Part shown: positions 61,688 through 64,000 of the stretch, piece by piece | How the letters are laid out: each line of letters starts with the position of its first letter | How positions within the stretch are numbered: position 1 is the stretch's first letter | From: Glycomyces sp. TRM65418 | Lineage (GTDB): Bacteria > Actinomycetota > Actinomycetes > Mycobacteriales > Micromonosporaceae | DNA: 64,000 bases | Direction: 5' to 3' | Assembly: GCF_019710475.1 (NCBI RefSeq) | Contig: NZ_JAJFAX010000002.1 | Coordinates: 186,001-250,000 of the forward strand | Program-made: the position numbers and the translations under genes | The notes under the pieces: model-generated | Database searches by the model: none | Told to the model about the DNA's origin: nothing | The model's input: only the letters and a program-made list of their open reading frames with translations

Positions 61688-61819
61688 ATGAAAGGCGCCA
61701 CTGGCACGCCCACGACTACGATCCGCGTCAAGCCTAAACCCAGGCCCGCGGTAACCGATCGCATGTGCCCCGAGTGCTGGCGCGTCGCTGGCGAGCCCTG
61801 CCGTCGCGTCATCGGATAA
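61688..61819 (+). CDS. Small zinc-finger-like ORF (43 aa)
   Basis: ATG 61688. The C-terminus DRMCPECWRVAGEPCRRV has a C-x2-C plus later Cys, resembling small zinc-binding proteins of actinophages. Short and possibly a fragment. Confidence 0.35.
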   Translation: MKGATGTPTTTIRVKPKPRPAVTDRMCPECWRVAGEPCRRVIG

Positions 61820-62162
61820 GGCAGACACGGCAGCATCAAGCGGGGCGCCCTCCTGGTCGAGATTCACTCCGCCCGGCGCAACCGCACCGGTCACGGTGAC
61901 CCCGGACCGCTGCCGAAGAAGTAGGTCGAACCCGAACGCACCTGACCCCGTCACCTGCCCGCGGCACCCGCTCCTCATACAACGAGGGCACCATCAAGCA
62001 GGTCGCCGCCGCTATCGGCGCCAAGCCCCGCAATCACCACACCGAGGCGAGCTGAAAAGCGCCCGCACTGGTGGGCGTAGGGCGCCCGAGGCGGCGACGA
62101 GGAGAGGCTCGCGCGCGCTCCCTTTCAGAGGTATGCCGAGACCGGGGCTGCTGACCGCGGGT
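61820..62162. other. 343-bp region without a supported gene
   Basis: Holds an open stretch ending TIKQVAAAIGAKPRNHHTE and stop (at about 62055) that looks like a gene tail without a start. Nothing else was found. Confidence 0.3.
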
Positions 62163-62190
62163 CCTGTCGCGGTGTCAGCGTCGCGACAGG
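62163..62190. promoter_or_regulatory. Palindrome CCTGTCGCG-N10-CGCGACAGG
   Basis: Perfect 9-bp arms about 80 bp upstream of the hydrolase start. Symmetry and position suit a dimeric repressor operator, e.g. of the TetR kind. Confidence 0.45.
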
Positions 62191-62269
62191 GCCGTGTCAG
62201 GCCACGGGGCGAGAGTGGTCCTCATGAGCGGGGAACACTCCCCGCGACCCGTACATGAAGGAGTGCACG

Positions 62270-63133
62270 ATGCACACGCACACCGCCCCCTGGACCGGCA
62301 TGATCGCCACTGAAGACACCGCTCTGGCCTGCACCGACACTGGTGGCGACGGTACCGCGGTCATCTACCTCAACGGCCAGTTCGCGACCCAGGGGTACTG
62401 GCGCAAGACCATCGCCGAGCTCGGTCCGCAGTGGCGCCACATCACCTTCGACGAGCGCGGCCGCGGCCGCAAGTCCAAGACCTCCTCGGACTACTCCGTG
62501 GAGGCCGCGATCCGCGACGTCGACGCCGTCCTGGCCGCCCGCGGCGTGGAGCGGGCCGTGGTCGTGGGCTGGTCCTACGGCGCGGTCGTGGCGGCCATGT
62601 GGGCCCACCGCAACCCCGAGCGCGCCCTGGGCGTGGTGCTGGTCGACGGGTGCTTCCCGTACGACTGGATGGACGAGGCGATGGAGCAGCGGATCCGCAA
62701 GCTGTTCAAGCGGATGCGACCGGTCATGGCCCTGCTGCGCCCGACCGGTCTCACCCCGCGTCTCAACGCCGAGGAGCAGGCCCGGAGCAACATCGAACTG
62801 GGCTGGCTCTCCCGTGCGGACACGCTCGGCCCGGTCCTGGACGCCATCGCCGTCCCCACCCGGTACGTGGTCGCCTCGGGCACCTCCCTGGGCAGCAAGG
62901 GCGATGAGCAGGAGCGGATCCGCACCAGCCTGGCGGGTGTGACGGCCCGCAACGCCAACATCGAGGTCGCCGCGAAAGTGGCGAGCAACCACGGCGCGAT
63001 CCTCAGCAAGGACTTCGGTGCCGTCGCCGAGGCCACCCGCGAGGTCGCCGCCCTCGGCGGCGGGGCCAGTCAGGACCGTGGCCCGCGACGGGGACGAGTC
63101 ACGGGCGCCCGTGCCTGTGCCGCCGGTCGGTGA
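62270..63133 (+). CDS. Alpha/beta hydrolase
   Basis: A 287-aa protein from ATG 62270 with AAGGAG 8 bp upstream. The fold signature is clear: GTAVIYLNGQ (oxyanion strand), FDERGRGRK, and nucleophile elbow GWSYGA with Ser102; the catalytic His is probably in NHGAILSKDF and the Asp earlier. Similar hydrolases are frequent in actinomycete chromosomes next to SRPBCC/ArsR genes. Its last residues (RGRVTGARACAAGR) are atypical and run into the terminator. Substrate unknown. Confidence 0.85.
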   Translation: MHTHTAPWTGMIATEDTALACTDTGGDGTAVIYLNGQFATQGYWRKTIAELGPQWRHITFDERGRGRKSKTSSDYSVEAAIRDVDAVLAARGVERAVVVGWSYGAVVAAMWAHRNPERALGVVLVDGCFPYDWMDEAMEQRIRKLFKRMRPVMALLRPTGLTPRLNAEEQARSNIELGWLSRADTLGPVLDAIAVPTRYVVASGTSLGSKGDEQERIRTSLAGVTARNANIEVAAKVASNHGAILSKDFGAVAEATREVAALGGGASQDRGPRRGRVTGARACAAGR

Positions 63134-63152
63134 CCGCCCGCGGTCACCGACC
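63123..63152. terminator. Bidirectional hairpin between convergent genes
   Basis: CGGTCGGTGACCG and CGGTCACCGACCG form a 13-bp stem with a CCCG loop. It overlaps the ends of both the hydrolase and the SRPBCC genes, so it serves both strands. Confidence 0.8.
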
Positions 63153-63857
63153 GCGCCACCAGTCGGCCCACTGCCGCTCCAGCTCCGCGAACTCCTCGAC
63201 CGGGAGTCCGAAGGTGCTCAGGACGACCTTCGACGCGCCGGTGGAGCCGGTGCCGGAGGCCTGCGCCCCTACGACCACTAGGAGGCCCGCGCCCCACTCG
63301 TCCACCGTCACGCCGAGCTGGTGCTCCGAACGGAACCAGACCTCGCCGGCGATGTCCTGGGCCGCCACCGTCGCGGTGTAACGCGTGCCCGGCGGCGCTC
63401 CGACCGGACCGTCGAGGCGGAGCCGCCCGGTGACGGCCTCCAGGGCGGCATCGGGGCCGCTGAACAGCAGCGTACGGCGCGTCGCGCCGGGCTGGCGTTC
63501 GACGGCGAACCGCAGTTGGTGCATGAACGTCGTCCAGCCCTCGGTGACCTCGTCGTAATAGGCGTCCCAGTCCGGGTTCCCGGACAGCGGCGCGCGAGTG
63601 AGCGTGACCCGGGCCCCGGAGCCGTGCGGTCGGACCTCGAACCGGTCCCCACCGTTGGCGATCAGCGTGCGCCGCTCGGCGTCCTCGACGACGTCGGTGA
63701 AGTAGATCGAGTCGATCTCGGCATCGAGCTCGGCGGCATCCCAGCCGTGCCACTGCCGGATGACACCCCGGTCGCGCAGCGACCGCCATACCTCGTCGGC
63801 GGGGGCCGCCACGGTGACCTGAATCCGCGGCGTCGCGGAAGTGCCGTCGTCATTCAT
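63144..63857 (-). CDS. SRPBCC (AHSA1/START-like) protein
   Basis: A 237-aa protein from ATG 63857. It has the SRPBCC beta-alpha layout: IQVTVAAPADEVWRSLRDRG then IRQWHGWDAAELDAEI, RFEVRPHGSGARVTLTRAPL and YYDEVTEGWTTFMHQLRFAV. A second, similar half (FSGPDAALEAVTGRLRLDGP, TVDEWGAGLLVVVG) may be a partial repeat. Such proteins bind hydrophobic ligands and often pair with an ArsR-type regulator. The upstream gene overlaps it by 8 bp. Confidence 0.8.
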   Translation of the reverse strand: MNDDGTSATPRIQVTVAAPADEVWRSLRDRGVIRQWHGWDAAELDAEIDSIYFTDVVEDAERRTLIANGGDRFEVRPHGSGARVTLTRAPLSGNPDWDAYYDEVTEGWTTFMHQLRFAVERQPGATRRTLLFSGPDAALEAVTGRLRLDGPVGAPPGTRYTATVAAQDIAGEVWFRSEHQLGVTVDEWGAGLLVVVGAQASGTGSTGASKVVLSTFGLPVEEFAELERQWADWWRGR

Positions 63858-64000
63858 CGTTCTGCTCCTCTTCGGCTGGATCGGTTGCGGTGGCGGGGGC
63901 AGGGTGCCCGCCGATCACCACGCGGTAGGGGCGACCCGCAGGGTCGTCGAAATCGTCGGCGGCGCGGCGCAGGGCATCGGTCAGGTGCTCGGTGAACCGG
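63850..64000 (-). CDS. C-terminal end of an upstream gene (partial)
   Basis: The 50 residues visible (HLTDALRRAADDFDDPAGRP, RVVIGGHPAPATAT) end with a stop inside the SRPBCC start. Position suggests the HTH regulator usually found before SRPBCC genes, but no DNA-binding part is in the window, so the identity is open. Confidence 0.5.
   Translation of the reverse strand, partial: RFTEHLTDALRRAADDFDDPAGRPYRVVIGGHPAPATATDPAEEEQNDE

Noticed and set aside
1-64000. CRISPR array or rRNA genes
   Set aside because: No regularly spaced short repeats and no rRNA-like conserved stretches were seen; the direct repeats found are att cores and IS ends.

Overview
The window is high-GC actinomycete DNA. Third codon positions are almost all G or C, GTG and TTG starts are common, many genes are coupled through ATGA or GTGA overlaps, and several promoters look leaderless. 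The families present (flp/Tad locus with SAF, TadE-like and LysM-BTAD proteins, YbaB plus ESX-like toxin cassette, Mrr, IclR) suggest a filamentous actinomycete of the Streptomyces or Glycomyces kind. The species cannot be named from the sequence alone.

Layout. 1-5.8 kb: a partial secreted serine hydrolase, a truncated S9-peptidase propeller, a membrane-anchored pentapeptide-repeat protein, a hypothetical gene, an IS5-type scar and an IclR regulator. 5.9-16.2 kb: one tightly coupled operon for a Tad/Flp-like secretion or pilus apparatus: lipoprotein, secreted protein, SAF (CpaB-like), CpaE-like, TadA ATPase, TadB, TadC, a 62-aa Flp-like peptide, two TadE-like pseudopilins, a TadG/Rv3654c-like protein and a 909-aa membrane LysM-BTAD protein. 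16.2-19 kb: a small membrane ORF, a toxin-antitoxin-like pair and an Mrr endonuclease. 19.2-22.5 kb: an integration operon (hypothetical, DNA methyltransferase, 60-aa ORF, excisionase, tyrosine integrase) ending 120 bp before an intact tRNA-Lys.

Right of the tRNA the sequence is an accretion of integrative elements. The 35-bp 3' end of tRNA-Lys recurs at 27905 and 61411. Each copy is accompanied by pairs of a TGTGGAT heptamer exactly 11 bp apart, which look like integrase arm sites. Segment A (22.7-27.9 kb) carries an IS, a truncated regulator, a small membrane protein, a sigma-like protein and a hypothetical. Segment B (27.9-61.4 kb) carries an RNA-ligase-like protein, a Nudix hydrolase, a YbaB/ESX-like/split-toxin/immunity cassette, a lipoprotein, many IS remnants, a RusA-like protein, an orphan immunity paralogue, a LamG protein plus RHS-Hint toxin with its immunity gene, a large serine recombinase, an unrecognised 707-aa protein coupled to a GIY-YIG-like protein, a hypothetical, and an XRE-ImmA protein with a 264-aa partner. 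Neither segment keeps a tyrosine integrase, so both look like cis-mobilisable cargo using the integrase left of the tRNA or one from elsewhere. To the right of 61.4 kb lie an alpha/beta hydrolase and an SRPBCC gene with a partial upstream gene.

The least explained content is (1) the tRNA-anchored att array with helically phased arm sites and no internal integrase, (2) the 707-aa/GIY-YIG-like pair next to a serine recombinase, and (3) the neighbouring XRE-ImmA two-gene unit with an operator inside a leaderless promoter.
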